Source: an uncultured Christensenellaceae bacterium
GTDB taxonomy: Bacteria; Bacillota; Clostridia; Christensenellales; Borkfalkiaceae
Assembly: GCA_910588685.1 (NCBI GenBank)
Contig: CAJUPX010000011.1
Location: forward strand, 1-64,000
Direction of reading: 5' to 3'
DNA: 64,000 nt
Shown: piece after piece, positions 48,342 through 57,046 of the stretch
Position numbering within the stretch: the first letter of the stretch is position 1
How the letters are laid out: each line of letters begins with the position of its first letter
Translations under genes and position numbers: made by a program
Notes under the pieces: generated by a model
The model's database searches: none
What the model saw: the letters and a program-made list of their open reading frames with translations, nothing else
Told to the model about the DNA's origin: nothing

Positions 48342-48814
48342 TTGAAATTTACACCTTAAAAAAAGAGGCTCTATATTCCGCGCTTGAAAAAATACTGCTT
48401 GAACGCACGGGCAGCGCCTTAACGGCAAAAACCCCGAACGGAAAGCCTTACGCCGTTAACGGCGGGTTGGAGTTCTCCCTGTCGCACAGCGGACAAAAAG
48501 CGCTGCTTGTCATATCCGACAAGCCCGTCGGCGCGGATTTGGAAATATGCAAAGGTCGCCGCCGCGACAGCGTAATTTCGCGTTTTTCACCAAGAGAGCA
48601 AAGCGAAATACTAAGCGAAAAGGATTTTTTGTTTCACTGGACCGTACGCGAAGCTTATATAAAGCTTGTAGGCGGTACTCTTGCCGAATATTTTAAAAGG
48701 CTGGAATTTTTTGGCGGAGAACTGTTCTTAGACGGCAGCAAATTAAACGTTAAAATAACCAAACATATTTTGGACAGCGGCATTGCCGCGGTCTGCACGG
48801 AAAACCGGGGATAA
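48338..48814 (+). CDS. 4'-phosphopantetheinyl transferase (Sfp-like)
   Basis: A 158-residue protein from a GTG at 48338 that overlaps the fruK stop (GTGA); a longer frame would run inside fruK. Family motifs seen: FSLSHSG, VGADLEIC and WTVREAYIKLVG, in which Arg replaces the usual Lys of WxxKEA. It would transfer phosphopantetheine from CoA to a carrier protein. It is shorter than classic Sfp (~220 residues), nearer to a minimal form. The carrier partner is not in the window. Confidence 0.8.
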   Translation: MIEIYTLKKEALYSALEKILLERTGSALTAKTPNGKPYAVNGGLEFSLSHSGQKALLVISDKPVGADLEICKGRRRDSVISRFSPREQSEILSEKDFLFHWTVREAYIKLVGGTLAEYFKRLEFFGGELFLDGSKLNVKITKHILDSGIAAVCTENRG

Positions 48815-48817
48815 AAA

Positions 48818-49465
48818 ATGAAAGTTTTTGTAATTGCAATGGCTAACGAAGCCGAGTGCGTTTTGTCTGAAATGACGGATAAAACCGAGAACATAATATG
48901 CGGTAAACGCGTTATATGCGGCACTCTATACAAAAAACCGACCGCCGTTGTAATATGCGGCGTAGGCAAAGTAAACGCAGCCTGCGGCGCACAGATTGCC
49001 GTTGACAGACTGTCCGCCGACTGTATAATCAACCTCGGGGTTGCGGGCGGACTTAACGGCGGCACGGAGCTTGCAAAAACCTATTCCGTATCCAGCGCGG
49101 TACAGTACGACTTTGACCTTACGCAGCTTAACGGAACGGAAATAGGCACGCTTAACGAATGTAAAGAAAATTATCTGCCTCTTTCGGTAAACGGTAATTT
49201 CCCGCAGAAAAAGCTTGCGACAGGCGACAGATTTAACGACAGCCCTAAGGACTATGCGCTGTTGACAGAGGTGCTCGGCGCGGATATACGCGATATGGAG
49301 GGCGGCGCGATAGCGCAGGTTTGTATGCACGCGGGCGTTGAGTGCCGCGAATTTAAAACCATATCCGACGTTGCGGGCAGCGGAAGCACAACAGAACAGT
49401 TTTTAAAAAATCTTACTCTCTGCTTCAATGAAATAAAGCGTCAGCTTAAATATATTTTTGACTGA
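48818..49465 (+). CDS. mtnN: 5'-methylthioadenosine/S-adenosylhomocysteine nucleosidase
   Basis: A 215-residue nucleoside phosphorylase-fold enzyme. Motifs: VICGVGKVNAACGAQ, INLGVAGGL and the ribose-binding DMEGGAIAQVC with catalytic ISDVAG. It cleaves SAH to adenine and S-ribosylhomocysteine, which the next gene (luxS) uses. GGGGAT precedes the ATG, 3 bases after the upstream gene stop. Confidence 0.9.
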   Translation: MKVFVIAMANEAECVLSEMTDKTENIICGKRVICGTLYKKPTAVVICGVGKVNAACGAQIAVDRLSADCIINLGVAGGLNGGTELAKTYSVSSAVQYDFDLTQLNGTEIGTLNECKENYLPLSVNGNFPQKKLATGDRFNDSPKDYALLTEVLGADIRDMEGGAIAQVCMHAGVECREFKTISDVAGSGSTTEQFLKNLTLCFNEIKRQLKYIFD

Positions 49466-49472
49466 ATCACTT

Positions 49473-49901
49473 ATGAAAAAAATCCCCTCTTTTGAAAAAA
49501 ATCACGACCTTTTAAATACGGGGCTTTACAAATGCGGAATATCGCACGGCGTTACCACCTGGGATTTGCGCAGCAAAAAGCCCAACGGCGGCGACTATAT
49601 ATCCCCCGCCGCCATTCACACGGTTGAACACCTGATAGCAACAGTTTTGCGCAATTCGGAACGCGGCGGCGATATTATTTATTTCGGGCCTATGGGCTGC
49701 CGCACGGGATACTATCTTTTAACCGTCAATATGGACTTCGGCGACGTTCTGCCGCTTCTGCGCAACGCTTTTGAACAAGCGCTCGCATTTGACGAAGTAC
49801 CGGGAAACAAGCGCGAGGAATGCGGCAACTATCTTGAACACGACCTCGGCGGCGCGAAACGCGAATGTAAAAATTATCTGGAGATTTTAAATAAATTATG
49901 A
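49473..49901 (+). CDS. luxS: S-ribosylhomocysteine lyase LuxS
   Basis: A 142-residue enzyme (147 if a TTG at 49458 is used). It has the zinc/catalytic HTVEH motif with His49 and His53, the GPMGCRTGYY substrate loop, and the third zinc ligand in EECGNYLEHD. It splits S-ribosylhomocysteine to homocysteine and the AI-2 precursor DPD. It follows the MTAN gene directly, completing the activated methyl cycle in two adjacent genes. It overlaps ung by 4 bases. Confidence 0.95.
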   Translation: MKKIPSFEKNHDLLNTGLYKCGISHGVTTWDLRSKKPNGGDYISPAAIHTVEHLIATVLRNSERGGDIIYFGPMGCRTGYYLLTVNMDFGDVLPLLRNAFEQALAFDEVPGNKREECGNYLEHDLGGAKRECKNYLEILNKL

Positions 49902-50566
49902 AACCACTAGGCGGAGGCTGGGACGAGCTGCTCTCCCCCCTTTTTGCAGACGACCGCTATAAAAAAATACGTGAATTTCTGCTTAAAGAATACAGCGAAC
50001 ACGTCGTATATCCCGATATGTACGACCTTTACAACTGTTTCAGATACACGCCTTTAAGCCAAATAAAGGCGGTAATTTTGGGACAGGACCCGTACCACGA
50101 GCCAAACCAGGCGCACGGACTGTGTTTTTCGGTGAGGCGCGGGGTAAGGCTGCCGCCGTCGCTGCAAAATATTTATAAGGAAATAGAGAGCGACCTCGGC
50201 ATACGCGAGCCCAACTGCGGCGATTTGACCAAATGGGCGGAGCAGGGCGTTCTGCTTTTGAACACCACCCTCACCGTACGCGAACACCAGGCTAACTCGC
50301 ACTCGCAATGCGGCTGGGCGTGGTTTACCGACAGCGTTATAAAACTAATATCCGACAGTACGCAAAACGTCGTATTCATTTTGTGGGGCGGAAACGCGAG
50401 GAGCAAAACACCGCTCATCGATAAGTCGAAGCACCTGATTTTACAGTGCGCGCACCCCTCGCCCCTCTCGGCGTACAACGGATTTTTCGGCTGTAAACAT
50501 TTTTCCAAAACAAACGAATATCTTATAGAACACGGAAAACAACCTATAGACTGGAATTTACAATGA
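49898..50566 (+). CDS. ung: Uracil-DNA glycosylase, family 1
   Basis: A 222-residue glycosylase with the catalytic water-activating GQDPYHEPNQAHGLCF motif, LLLNTTLTV, and the DNA-intercalating HPSPLSAYNGF loop. It removes uracil from DNA. Start ATG overlaps the luxS stop (ATGA), and its stop overlaps the next gene's start, so it is translated as part of the fruK-to-phosphoglycerate mutase operon. Confidence 0.96.
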   Translation: MKPLGGGWDELLSPLFADDRYKKIREFLLKEYSEHVVYPDMYDLYNCFRYTPLSQIKAVILGQDPYHEPNQAHGLCFSVRRGVRLPPSLQNIYKEIESDLGIREPNCGDLTKWAEQGVLLLNTTLTVREHQANSHSQCGWAWFTDSVIKLISDSTQNVVFILWGGNARSKTPLIDKSKHLILQCAHPSPLSAYNGFFGCKHFSKTNEYLIEHGKQPIDWNLQ

Positions 50567-51774
50567 AATATATAGTAGTGCTCGGCGACGGAATGTCCGA
50601 CCTTAAAATTGAAGAGCTAGATAATAAAACCTGCCTTGAAAGCGCGGTAACGCCCGCGCTCGACCGCCTTGCCCCGCTCTCGGAAACAGGGCTGTGTAAA
50701 ACGGTTCCGAATTCTTTAAAGCCGGGTTCGGACGTTGCAAATATGTCGGTGCTCGGGTTCGCCCCGCTCAAATACTATACCGGGCGTTCGCCGCTCGAAG
50801 CCGTTTCTATGGGTATAAATCTCAAAAGCACGGACGTTACGCTAAGATGTAATCTTGTAACGCTGTCCGATGACGAGCCCTACGAAAACAAGACTATGCT
50901 CGACTACTCGGCGGGTGAAATTACCACGGCGGAAGCCGAAGAGCTTATAAATTTTATTAACGCGGAGCTTGGCAGCAGGGATTTTGCGTTTTATACGGGA
51001 ATTTCGTACAGACACTGCCTTGTTGCGGCAAACGGAGTTACGGGGCACGACTTAACGCCGCCGCACGATATTTCCGACAAAAAAATTACCGCGCACCTGC
51101 CCAAAGGCAAAAACGCGGCGAAATATCTGGAATTTATGAAGCGCAGTTACGGACTGCTCTCCTCCCACCCCGTTAACCTGAAACGGATAAGCGAGGGCAA
51201 AAAACCGGCAAACTCGATATGGCTGTGGGGCGAAGGCACAAAGCCCGCCGTTCCAAGCTTTAAAAGCATACGCAATTTAAAGGGCGGAATTATTTCAGCC
51301 GTAGACCTTGTTAAAGGCATAGGCATACTTGCCGGAATGGATATAATAGAGGTTGAGGGCGCAACCGGCAACTATAACACCGACTTTCAGGGCAAGGCAA
51401 ACGCCGCCGCGGACGCGCTCATAAACGGTTTAGATTACGTATATATCCATATAGAAGCGCCGGACGAGTGCGGACACCACGGCGATTATGCGCATAAGGT
51501 TTATTCGATTGAGCAGATAGACAAAGTTGTTGACACGCTCTGCAAGAGGCTTAATGCGGCGGGCGAGCATTTTGCAATGCTTGTTTGCCCCGACCACCCC
51601 ACGCCGTGCGCAACAAAAACCCACAGCTCGGACCCGGTGCCGTACCTGCTGTACACCGACAAACGCAGCCTTTTTAACGGCGCAAAACGGTATACAGAGG
51701 ACTGCGCCGCCTCTACAGGCGAATACGTGTCCGACGGATACAGGTTAATAGAAAAATTGATTTCAATAAAATAA
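50563..51774 (+). CDS. Cofactor-independent phosphoglycerate mutase (ApgM type)
   Basis: A 403-residue alkaline-phosphatase-superfamily enzyme: N-terminal VVLGDGMSD metal site, the phospho-acceptor Ser in PGSDVANMS, and C-terminal metal motifs EAPDECGHHGD and DHPTPC. It interconverts 3- and 2-phosphoglycerate and is the archaeal-type form also common in clostridia. Start overlaps ung (ATGA). It ends the operon before a bidirectional terminator. Confidence 0.9.
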   Translation: MKYIVVLGDGMSDLKIEELDNKTCLESAVTPALDRLAPLSETGLCKTVPNSLKPGSDVANMSVLGFAPLKYYTGRSPLEAVSMGINLKSTDVTLRCNLVTLSDDEPYENKTMLDYSAGEITTAEAEELINFINAELGSRDFAFYTGISYRHCLVAANGVTGHDLTPPHDISDKKITAHLPKGKNAAKYLEFMKRSYGLLSSHPVNLKRISEGKKPANSIWLWGEGTKPAVPSFKSIRNLKGGIISAVDLVKGIGILAGMDIIEVEGATGNYNTDFQGKANAAADALINGLDYVYIHIEAPDECGHHGDYAHKVYSIEQIDKVVDTLCKRLNAAGEHFAMLVCPDHPTPCATKTHSSDPVPYLLYTDKRSLFNGAKRYTEDCAASTGEYVSDGYRLIEKLISIK

Positions 51775-51793
51775 ATATTACGCCAAAGTAAAT

Positions 51794-51826
51794 AATCCAC
51801 CCGCTTTGCGGGTGGATTTGTTTTTT
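51794..51826. terminator. Bidirectional terminator
   Basis: AATCCACCCGC, loop TTT, perfect complement (51808-51818), then a T-rich run on the + side. It serves the phosphoglycerate mutase operon and the convergent HIT gene. Confidence 0.85.
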
Positions 51827-52163
51827 ACCAAGGCAGAGTTTCGCCGCCGAGTATGTGTATATGAAGATGAAATACCGTCTGTCCGGCATCGGCGCCCTGA
51901 TTTATAATAAGACGGTAGCCGTTGTTACAGCCGTTTTCAGCGGCTATGCCGGGTATTTTACAGAGCATATATTTTAAAAGCTCCGCATCCCCGCCGTTCA
52001 TTTCCGAAAGCAGTTTAAAATGCGTTTTCGCAACGGCTAAAAGATGTACCTTTGCCTTTGGCTCTATATCCTTGAAAACAAGCATTTTACCGTCTTCATA
52101 CACTTTTTGCGAGGGGATTTCCCCCTTTATTATTTTGCAGAATATGCAATCGTCCTTTAACAT
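51825..52163 (-). CDS. HIT-family nucleotide hydrolase (HINT-like)
   Basis: A 112-residue protein with the family motif HLHIHILGG near the C-terminus and the N-terminal DCIFCKIIKGEIPS typical of HINT proteins. It hydrolyses adenosine phosphoramidates or related nucleotides. GGAGG lies before the ATG, which overlaps the end of the PrsW-like gene by 7 bases. It is the last gene of the prmA operon. Confidence 0.93.
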   Translation of the reverse strand: MLKDDCIFCKIIKGEIPSQKVYEDGKMLVFKDIEPKAKVHLLAVAKTHFKLLSEMNGGDAELLKYMLCKIPGIAAENGCNNGYRLIINQGADAGQTVFHLHIHILGGETLPW

Positions 52164-53794
52164 TTTGTTTCCTCCCTGTTTTTATTTTTTTTATCGATAA
52201 TCATAACAGCCGCACCGCCCGCAGCTCCCGCAAGCGACAGCGCCATAACCGCCGCAAGAGCGGCAATTTCACCTACATAAAAAGCTAAATTGTTAAGTTC
52301 GGCATAGTAGCGTCCGCTTTCCCGGTCGTACGTTACCTCGTAAACGTTGCTGTTTATTGCAAAATAATATCCGTTTACGGTTCGTTTCATTTCGTAATAT
52401 GCTCCTTTATATAGCACCGTAACGTTTGTAAGCAATCCGTCTGACGAATGCTCGAAAGAATAATCGTAAAAATATTCGTACCTGTCTATAACACGCTGCG
52501 TGGCGTAAACAAGCTTACCGTCCGTATAACCGTACGAATAGTCGTTTTCGTGCGAGAGCCCCGTTCCGGTTTCCGTTTTTTGGTACTTCCTGTCCGTTAT
52601 AACGTTAAAACTTGCTCCGTTTTGAACATAGTAGAGCATTTCCTCTTCCGTGTCAAACACCTCGTAATCATAGCCGATAATTCTGTCGCTTATAATACAG
52701 GCGGCAATGCCGCAGAACGCAAAAACAAGCGCGCACAAGCCTGTAACCGTGTTTGCAATAAGCAGCTTTTTAGCGCATTTTGCTGGCTGCGCATCAGGTT
52801 CGGCGGGAATAGCGAGCGGCATTTCAAGCTGCTCTGGCTGCGTATTTGCGGCATATAGCGGGTGCAACGCCAGGTTTATAAGCTTTTTCTCGCCGCGGAT
52901 TGCACGTACTGTCAAAACAAGCACAACCGCCGCACAGACTAAATAAATCGCGAGCGAGCTTATTTCTCCTATAACGTCGGTAGGCAAATCCCACAGAGAG
53001 TGCAGCACTGCGCAGGTTACGGCATACGCGTAAAAGCGCGCGTTTTTTAAAGGATTTTTAAACTTTGCATACGCATAGCCTATCAGCCCCGTCCAGATTA
53101 TGTGCGTGCAAACTGCGGTAATGCCGCGAGTCAGCGTGACGGTTGCAAACATAGGATAATTAACGCCGTAGCTGTCCGTTCCGTAATTGAATATGTAACC
53201 TACGTCCTCTATCGTAGCCATACCCGCGCCGACGGCAAAGCCTGCTACAAGACCAAAAAACGGAGTGCGTTTTTTATTTGCGCTTATTATAGCAATTACA
53301 GGAAGCGCCTTAAAAATCTCTTCCGAAAACCCCACGTATACGGCGTCTGCGATTTCGTTTGCAGGTATATAAACAAAATAAACCAGCTGAATTAACAGAG
53401 TTGCCGCGGTGCCGCCTAATAGCGCAACCGCCGCAACGTACGGCAGAGACAGGTTTTTAAGCGGATAGAGCTCGTAAGCGAGCACTAAAAGGGGCAAATT
53501 GACCATAAGTCCGCCGAACAGCGACACCACGGGAAAGCTTATGTAATTACCGGTTATAAACAAAATAAGAGCCGAAAGTCCGAAAAGCAGCGTAACGGCA
53601 ACAAATACCCGCGCATACACGAACGGATACAGAGTATACTCCGCCTCCGCGCCCGTTTTATCCTTATCGCCGTTTAGACCGCGCGTAAAAAACGCAGTGT
53701 ATTCGGCTATGCCGTGCGGTCGGAAAGTTTCGTATAAAAATTTTTTAAAACCCGCGCCGCGGTCAAGCTTTTTGTGCGGTTCCCATTGCTCCAT
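52157..53794 (-). CDS. PrsW-like intramembrane metalloprotease
   Basis: A 545-residue polytopic protein. The PrsW core (about residues 75-310) carries GFSEEIFKALPV, GMATIEDVGY, TRGITAVCTHIIWTG and HSLWDLP, the Glu/His metal-site signature of the family. After two more helices (about 285-305 and 340-370), a non-family outer domain of ~130 residues (about 380-510) and a final helix (about 512-535) follow. It might cut an anti-sigma factor, by analogy with Bacillus PrsW-RsiW; the ECF system at 59.5 kb is a possible but unproven partner. It overlaps mtaB by 32 bases. Confidence 0.85.
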   Translation of the reverse strand: MEQWEPHKKLDRGAGFKKFLYETFRPHGIAEYTAFFTRGLNGDKDKTGAEAEYTLYPFVYARVFVAVTLLFGLSALILFITGNYISFPVVSLFGGLMVNLPLLVLAYELYPLKNLSLPYVAAVALLGGTAATLLIQLVYFVYIPANEIADAVYVGFSEEIFKALPVIAIISANKKRTPFFGLVAGFAVGAGMATIEDVGYIFNYGTDSYGVNYPMFATVTLTRGITAVCTHIIWTGLIGYAYAKFKNPLKNARFYAYAVTCAVLHSLWDLPTDVIGEISSLAIYLVCAAVVLVLTVRAIRGEKKLINLALHPLYAANTQPEQLEMPLAIPAEPDAQPAKCAKKLLIANTVTGLCALVFAFCGIAACIISDRIIGYDYEVFDTEEEMLYYVQNGASFNVITDRKYQKTETGTGLSHENDYSYGYTDGKLVYATQRVIDRYEYFYDYSFEHSSDGLLTNVTVLYKGAYYEMKRTVNGYYFAINSNVYEVTYDRESGRYYAELNNLAFYVGEIAALAAVMALSLAGAAGGAAVMIIDKKNKNREETKC

Positions 53795-54983
53795 CTTTAA
53801 AAATCTCCGTAAGCGTAACCGTATATTTTTTTGAAATTTCCAGCACGCCTTTTACGTAAACCTTGATATAGTTGCCGCTGTAACCCTCGGTATACTCTCC
53901 GTCGCAGCACTCTGCGATAAAGCTGAGCGGCTTGCCTAAAAACTTATTTATGTAACTCAACTCGGCTTTTCTGCCCGCACAAATCAAGCGGTGCAGTCTT
54001 TCGGTCTTGACGTCCGGCGGCAAATCCTTTAATTTATAGGCGTTGGTGCCCTCTCTCGGGCTGTACGAAAAAGCGTGTACCCGGGCAAAACCGGCTTCTT
54101 CTATAATTGAAAGCGTCTGCCCGAAATCCTCTTCCGATTCGGCGGCAAAGCCGGAGATTATGTCTGTGGTTATAGCCGCGTCAGGAAAATATTTATATAT
54201 AAGCGCGCACTTTTCAAGATATTCGCCGCGCGTGTAGTGCCTGTTCATAGCTTTTAAAACGGCATTACTTCCGCTCTGCAGGGAAAGATGGAACTGCTGA
54301 GCAAAATCCGGCAGGTTTTTTAACGCTGTCAGCAATTCATTATCGATTATACCGCATTCGAGCGAACCGAGCCGCAGCCTTTTATCCACGCCGCCGAGCG
54401 CACTGATAAGGGCTGCGAGTCCGGCTCCGCGGTCGCTGTACGAAGAGATGTTTATGCCGTTCAGCACAACCTCCGGACAGGGCGTGTTTTGTATTTCCTC
54501 AACTATTTCCGAAATCGGACGCGATACTTCGCGCCCTCTCAGATAGGGTATTATACAGTACGAACAGAAATTGTTGCAGCCGTCCTGTATTTTTACAAAA
54601 GCGCGCGTTTTGGTCTGTTTGGGCGGCAGCAGTCCGCACGGCATTTTATTTGTCAAAAGCGCGATTTGCTCTAAAACACGCTGTTTTTCGGACGCGCCGC
54701 ACACAAAATCCACGCCTTTTTCTTTAAACGGCTCCGCATTTTTCTGCGACGCACAGCCGCAAACAAAAACGTGTGCCGCGGGATTAAACCTGCGCACGCG
54801 CGTTACGAGCTGGCGGCTCTTTCTCTCGGCTTCGCGCGTGACGGCGCAGGTGTTGAGCACGTAAATATCGGCGTAGCCGAGCCTGTCGTCCGTTTCAAAG
54901 CCCATTTTTTCGAGCGAAGCCATTATTGAGGCAGACTCTACCTCGTTAACCTTGCAGCCAAGCGTAAAAACAACAACTTTCAT
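53763..54983 (-). CDS. mtaB: tRNA t6A37 methylthiotransferase MtaB
   Basis: A 406-residue radical-SAM methylthiotransferase. The start is the ATG at 54983 that overlaps the rsmE stop (ATGA), giving KVVVFTLGCKVNEVES at the N-terminus. Three UPF0004 Cys (GCK, NTCAV, GCA), the radical-SAM triad CNNFCSYC, and a C-terminal TRAM-like domain. TLGCKVNEVES is diagnostic of the MtaB rather than MiaB branch. It converts t6A to ms2t6A in tRNA. Confidence 0.92.
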   Translation of the reverse strand: MKVVVFTLGCKVNEVESASIMASLEKMGFETDDRLGYADIYVLNTCAVTREAERKSRQLVTRVRRFNPAAHVFVCGCASQKNAEPFKEKGVDFVCGASEKQRVLEQIALLTNKMPCGLLPPKQTKTRAFVKIQDGCNNFCSYCIIPYLRGREVSRPISEIVEEIQNTPCPEVVLNGINISSYSDRGAGLAALISALGGVDKRLRLGSLECGIIDNELLTALKNLPDFAQQFHLSLQSGSNAVLKAMNRHYTRGEYLEKCALIYKYFPDAAITTDIISGFAAESEEDFGQTLSIIEEAGFARVHAFSYSPREGTNAYKLKDLPPDVKTERLHRLICAGRKAELSYINKFLGKPLSFIAECCDGEYTEGYSGNYIKVYVKGVLEISKKYTVTLTEIFKDGAMGTAQKA

Positions 54984-55708
54984 CCGAGCTCCCCGAGCGC
55001 GGAGGCAACTAACGCGCACACCGCGATAGCCGCCGTTTCGGCGCGTAAAATACGTTTGCCGAGCGAAATACCCGAAAAGCCGAGCTCTTGCGAGAGCTTA
55101 AATTCCGCTTCGGAAAAGCCGCCCTCGCTGCCGACCGCCACCGCCGCAGAGCCGCTAATTTTTGTTATATCGGACTGCGAACCGTTTAAAAACTCGCAGG
55201 CGAAAAGTTTATTATTATAATCCGCCGCAGATAAAAGCGCGGCGTTTAAATTATCAAAGTAAGTTATTTGCGGCGCGCAGGCTCTCAAACACTGTTTAGC
55301 CGCTTCTTTTGCCACTTTTCTGAGCCGCTCTATTTTGTTTTCGTTAATATAAGCCGAACAGTATTCGGAGCTGAAAACGCCTATCGCCGACACGCCGAGC
55401 TCGGTAGCCTTTTGAACGATAAGCTCGGTTTTATCGCCTTTAAGCGCGCCGCACAAAAGATAAATTTTGGTTTTCGGCTCTTTGTCGCATAGCGTTACCC
55501 CCGTAATATGCGCCGACAAACGGTGTTTTTCAACCTTTTGCACAACCGCGGAATATTCTTTTCCTCCGCCGTCCAGCAGCACTATTTCCGCACCCTCTTC
55601 AACGCGCAAAACTGTTTTGGCGTGAACGAATTCCTCGCCCTCCAAACACACGGTTTTACCATTGCAAAGGTCGTTTGCGTCTGTAAAAAATCTTTTCGGC
55701 GTGCTCAT
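54980..55708 (-). CDS. rsmE: 16S rRNA m3U1498 methyltransferase RsmE
   Basis: A 242-residue SPOUT methyltransferase with an N-terminal PUA-like domain (about 1-70) and the knot region: KTELIVQKATELGV, VAVGSEGGFSEAEF and LGKRILRAETAAIA. Its start overlaps the prmA stop (4 bases) and its stop overlaps mtaB. It methylates U1498 of 16S rRNA. Confidence 0.94.
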   Translation of the reverse strand: MSTPKRFFTDANDLCNGKTVCLEGEEFVHAKTVLRVEEGAEIVLLDGGGKEYSAVVQKVEKHRLSAHITGVTLCDKEPKTKIYLLCGALKGDKTELIVQKATELGVSAIGVFSSEYCSAYINENKIERLRKVAKEAAKQCLRACAPQITYFDNLNAALLSAADYNNKLFACEFLNGSQSDITKISGSAAVAVGSEGGFSEAEFKLSQELGFSGISLGKRILRAETAAIAVCALVASALGELG

Positions 55709-56646
55709 AGCTTAAACGACAGGGCGAGCCACTCCCCCTCCCTCAGCGTCTTTTCAAGCGTAAGCCCCTCGGTGGTGAAGGCGGTAATAACCGTTTTCAA
55801 ACGGCTTTCTATTATGCCGCTTAAAATGAGCGTGCCGCCCTTTTTAAGATTTTTGGGTATGGACGGAGCAAGCCCGCACAGTATTTCCGCCGTTATGTTA
55901 GCGAGCATTATATCGCCTTTTATATCGGCGTTGTCAAGCAGGTTAGAGTGCGCAACCGTAACCATTCCGGCAACGTTATTTATCTCAGCGTTATGCTTTG
56001 CGCTTTCCACCGCAACGTAATCTATGTCGGTCAGATATGCGTATTTTGCGCCGAGTTTGATTGCGGAGATGCCTAAAATACCGCTGCCGCAGCCCACGTC
56101 TATACATACGCTTTCAGGCGTTAAATAAGTTTGCAGAAGCTTTAAACACATAGCCGTTGTTTCGTGCTCGCCTGTGCCGAACGCCATATTGCTGTCGAGC
56201 TTTACAACCTCTTCAAACGGCTGCTTTTCGTACTCAATCCATTCGGGACAGACAACGATTTTTTCGCCTATGTGCAGAGGTCGGAAATGCTTGCGCCAAA
56301 TTTCCAGCCAGTCGTCGCCCTCAACCACTCTTTTAGTGCACTCCAAAGTGCCCGCAGGCAAATTGCCTTTGCAGTTGTTTGCGAGCTGCTCCAGATCGGC
56401 GCGTATAAGCGGCGTTAACTCTTCGGTCTTTTCAAGCGGAATAAAGGCTTTTACAAGCGCTTCGCCGCCGCCCGTAAGCAAGCTGTCGTCCATATAATCC
56501 CAGTACATCGCCTTGTTCTGTTGCAGCGAGATTACGTCCTTTATATCCGAAATAGCCACGCCGTAGTTGGTGTAGCCCCACATTACGTCGGCTACAAGCT
56601 CGGAGCATTCGGAGGTTGTATGAATTGTAAGTTCGGTGAATTTCAT
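55705..56646 (-). CDS. prmA: Ribosomal protein L11 methyltransferase PrmA
   Basis: A 313-residue class I methyltransferase with the substrate-recognition N-terminal domain (about 1-60), the family motif FGTGEHETTAMCL (about 157-169) and SAM site DVGCGSGILG, then NITAEILCGL. It methylates L11. It is the first gene of a five-gene operon (prmA-rsmE-mtaB-PrsW-like-HIT) as in many Firmicutes. No Shine-Dalgarno site; the -10 box ends 6 bases before the ATG. Confidence 0.94.
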   Translation of the reverse strand: MKFTELTIHTTSECSELVADVMWGYTNYGVAISDIKDVISLQQNKAMYWDYMDDSLLTGGGEALVKAFIPLEKTEELTPLIRADLEQLANNCKGNLPAGTLECTKRVVEGDDWLEIWRKHFRPLHIGEKIVVCPEWIEYEKQPFEEVVKLDSNMAFGTGEHETTAMCLKLLQTYLTPESVCIDVGCGSGILGISAIKLGAKYAYLTDIDYVAVESAKHNAEINNVAGMVTVAHSNLLDNADIKGDIMLANITAEILCGLAPSIPKNLKKGGTLILSGIIESRLKTVITAFTTEGLTLEKTLREGEWLALSFKL

Positions 56647-56652
56647 AATATT

Positions 56653-56681
56653 ATTTTATCATTAACCGCAAATAAAGGCAA
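56653..56681 (-). promoter_or_regulatory. Leaderless-type promoter of prmA
   Basis: On the - strand: TTGCCT (56681-56676), 17 bases, TAAAAT (56658-56653), then six bases and the ATG at 56646. The expected transcription start coincides with the start codon. Confidence 0.6.
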
Positions 56682-56747
56682 GCGTTACGCTTAATTAAAA
56701 CGCTTAATACCGTTTAACGCGCTAATAAATATACGTATACTTTACGT

Positions 56748-56954
56748 TTATATTTCGTCCCTTCCTAGCAAATAGTCTACCGAAACGTCAAATATATCTG
56801 CAATTTTTACCAGCGTTTGCAATTTCGGCTCGGAGCTACCGTTTTCATACCTGATATATGACGGCTGAGCTATTTGCAGCATATCCGCTATCTGTTGCTG
56901 CGTATAACCGCATAATCTTCTTTGTTCCTGCAATCTTTGCTGAAATATTTTCAT
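56748..56954 (-). CDS. XRE-family repressor
   Basis: A 68-residue helix-turn-helix protein that is nearly all DNA-binding domain (QQIADMLQIAQPSYIRYENGSSEP) plus a short C-terminus (VSVDYLLGRDE). AGAGGA precedes the ATG at a long spacing. It is divergent from a membrane-protein gene whose consensus promoter carries two matching operator half-palindromes. It probably represses that gene and itself. Confidence 0.9.
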   Translation of the reverse strand: MKIFQQRLQEQRRLCGYTQQQIADMLQIAQPSYIRYENGSSEPKLQTLVKIADIFDVSVDYLLGRDEI

Positions 56955-56970
56955 AGTAATAAAAATCCTC

Positions 56971-56999
56971 TTGACAATTATTGCAGATTGCTATATAAT
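56971..56999 (+). promoter_or_regulatory. Consensus promoter of the 279-residue membrane protein
   Basis: TTGACA (56971-56976), 17 bases, TATAAT (56994-56999). Exact consensus in both boxes. The divergent XRE gene starts 17 bases to the left. Confidence 0.85.
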
Positions 57000-57027
57000 T
57001 TTATAAAATTATAGCAGTTTGCTATAA
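56980..57027. promoter_or_regulatory. Double operator for the XRE repressor
   Basis: TTATAGCA-GTT-TGCTATAA (57009-57027) is a perfect 8-bp palindrome. A second, imperfect copy (ATTGCA-GAT-TGCTATA, 56980-56995) overlaps the -10 box. Between them lies a 14-bp perfect AT palindrome. The layout fits tight repression of the + promoter. Confidence 0.75.
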
Positions 57028-57046
57028 AATTCATAAGGAGATTTTT

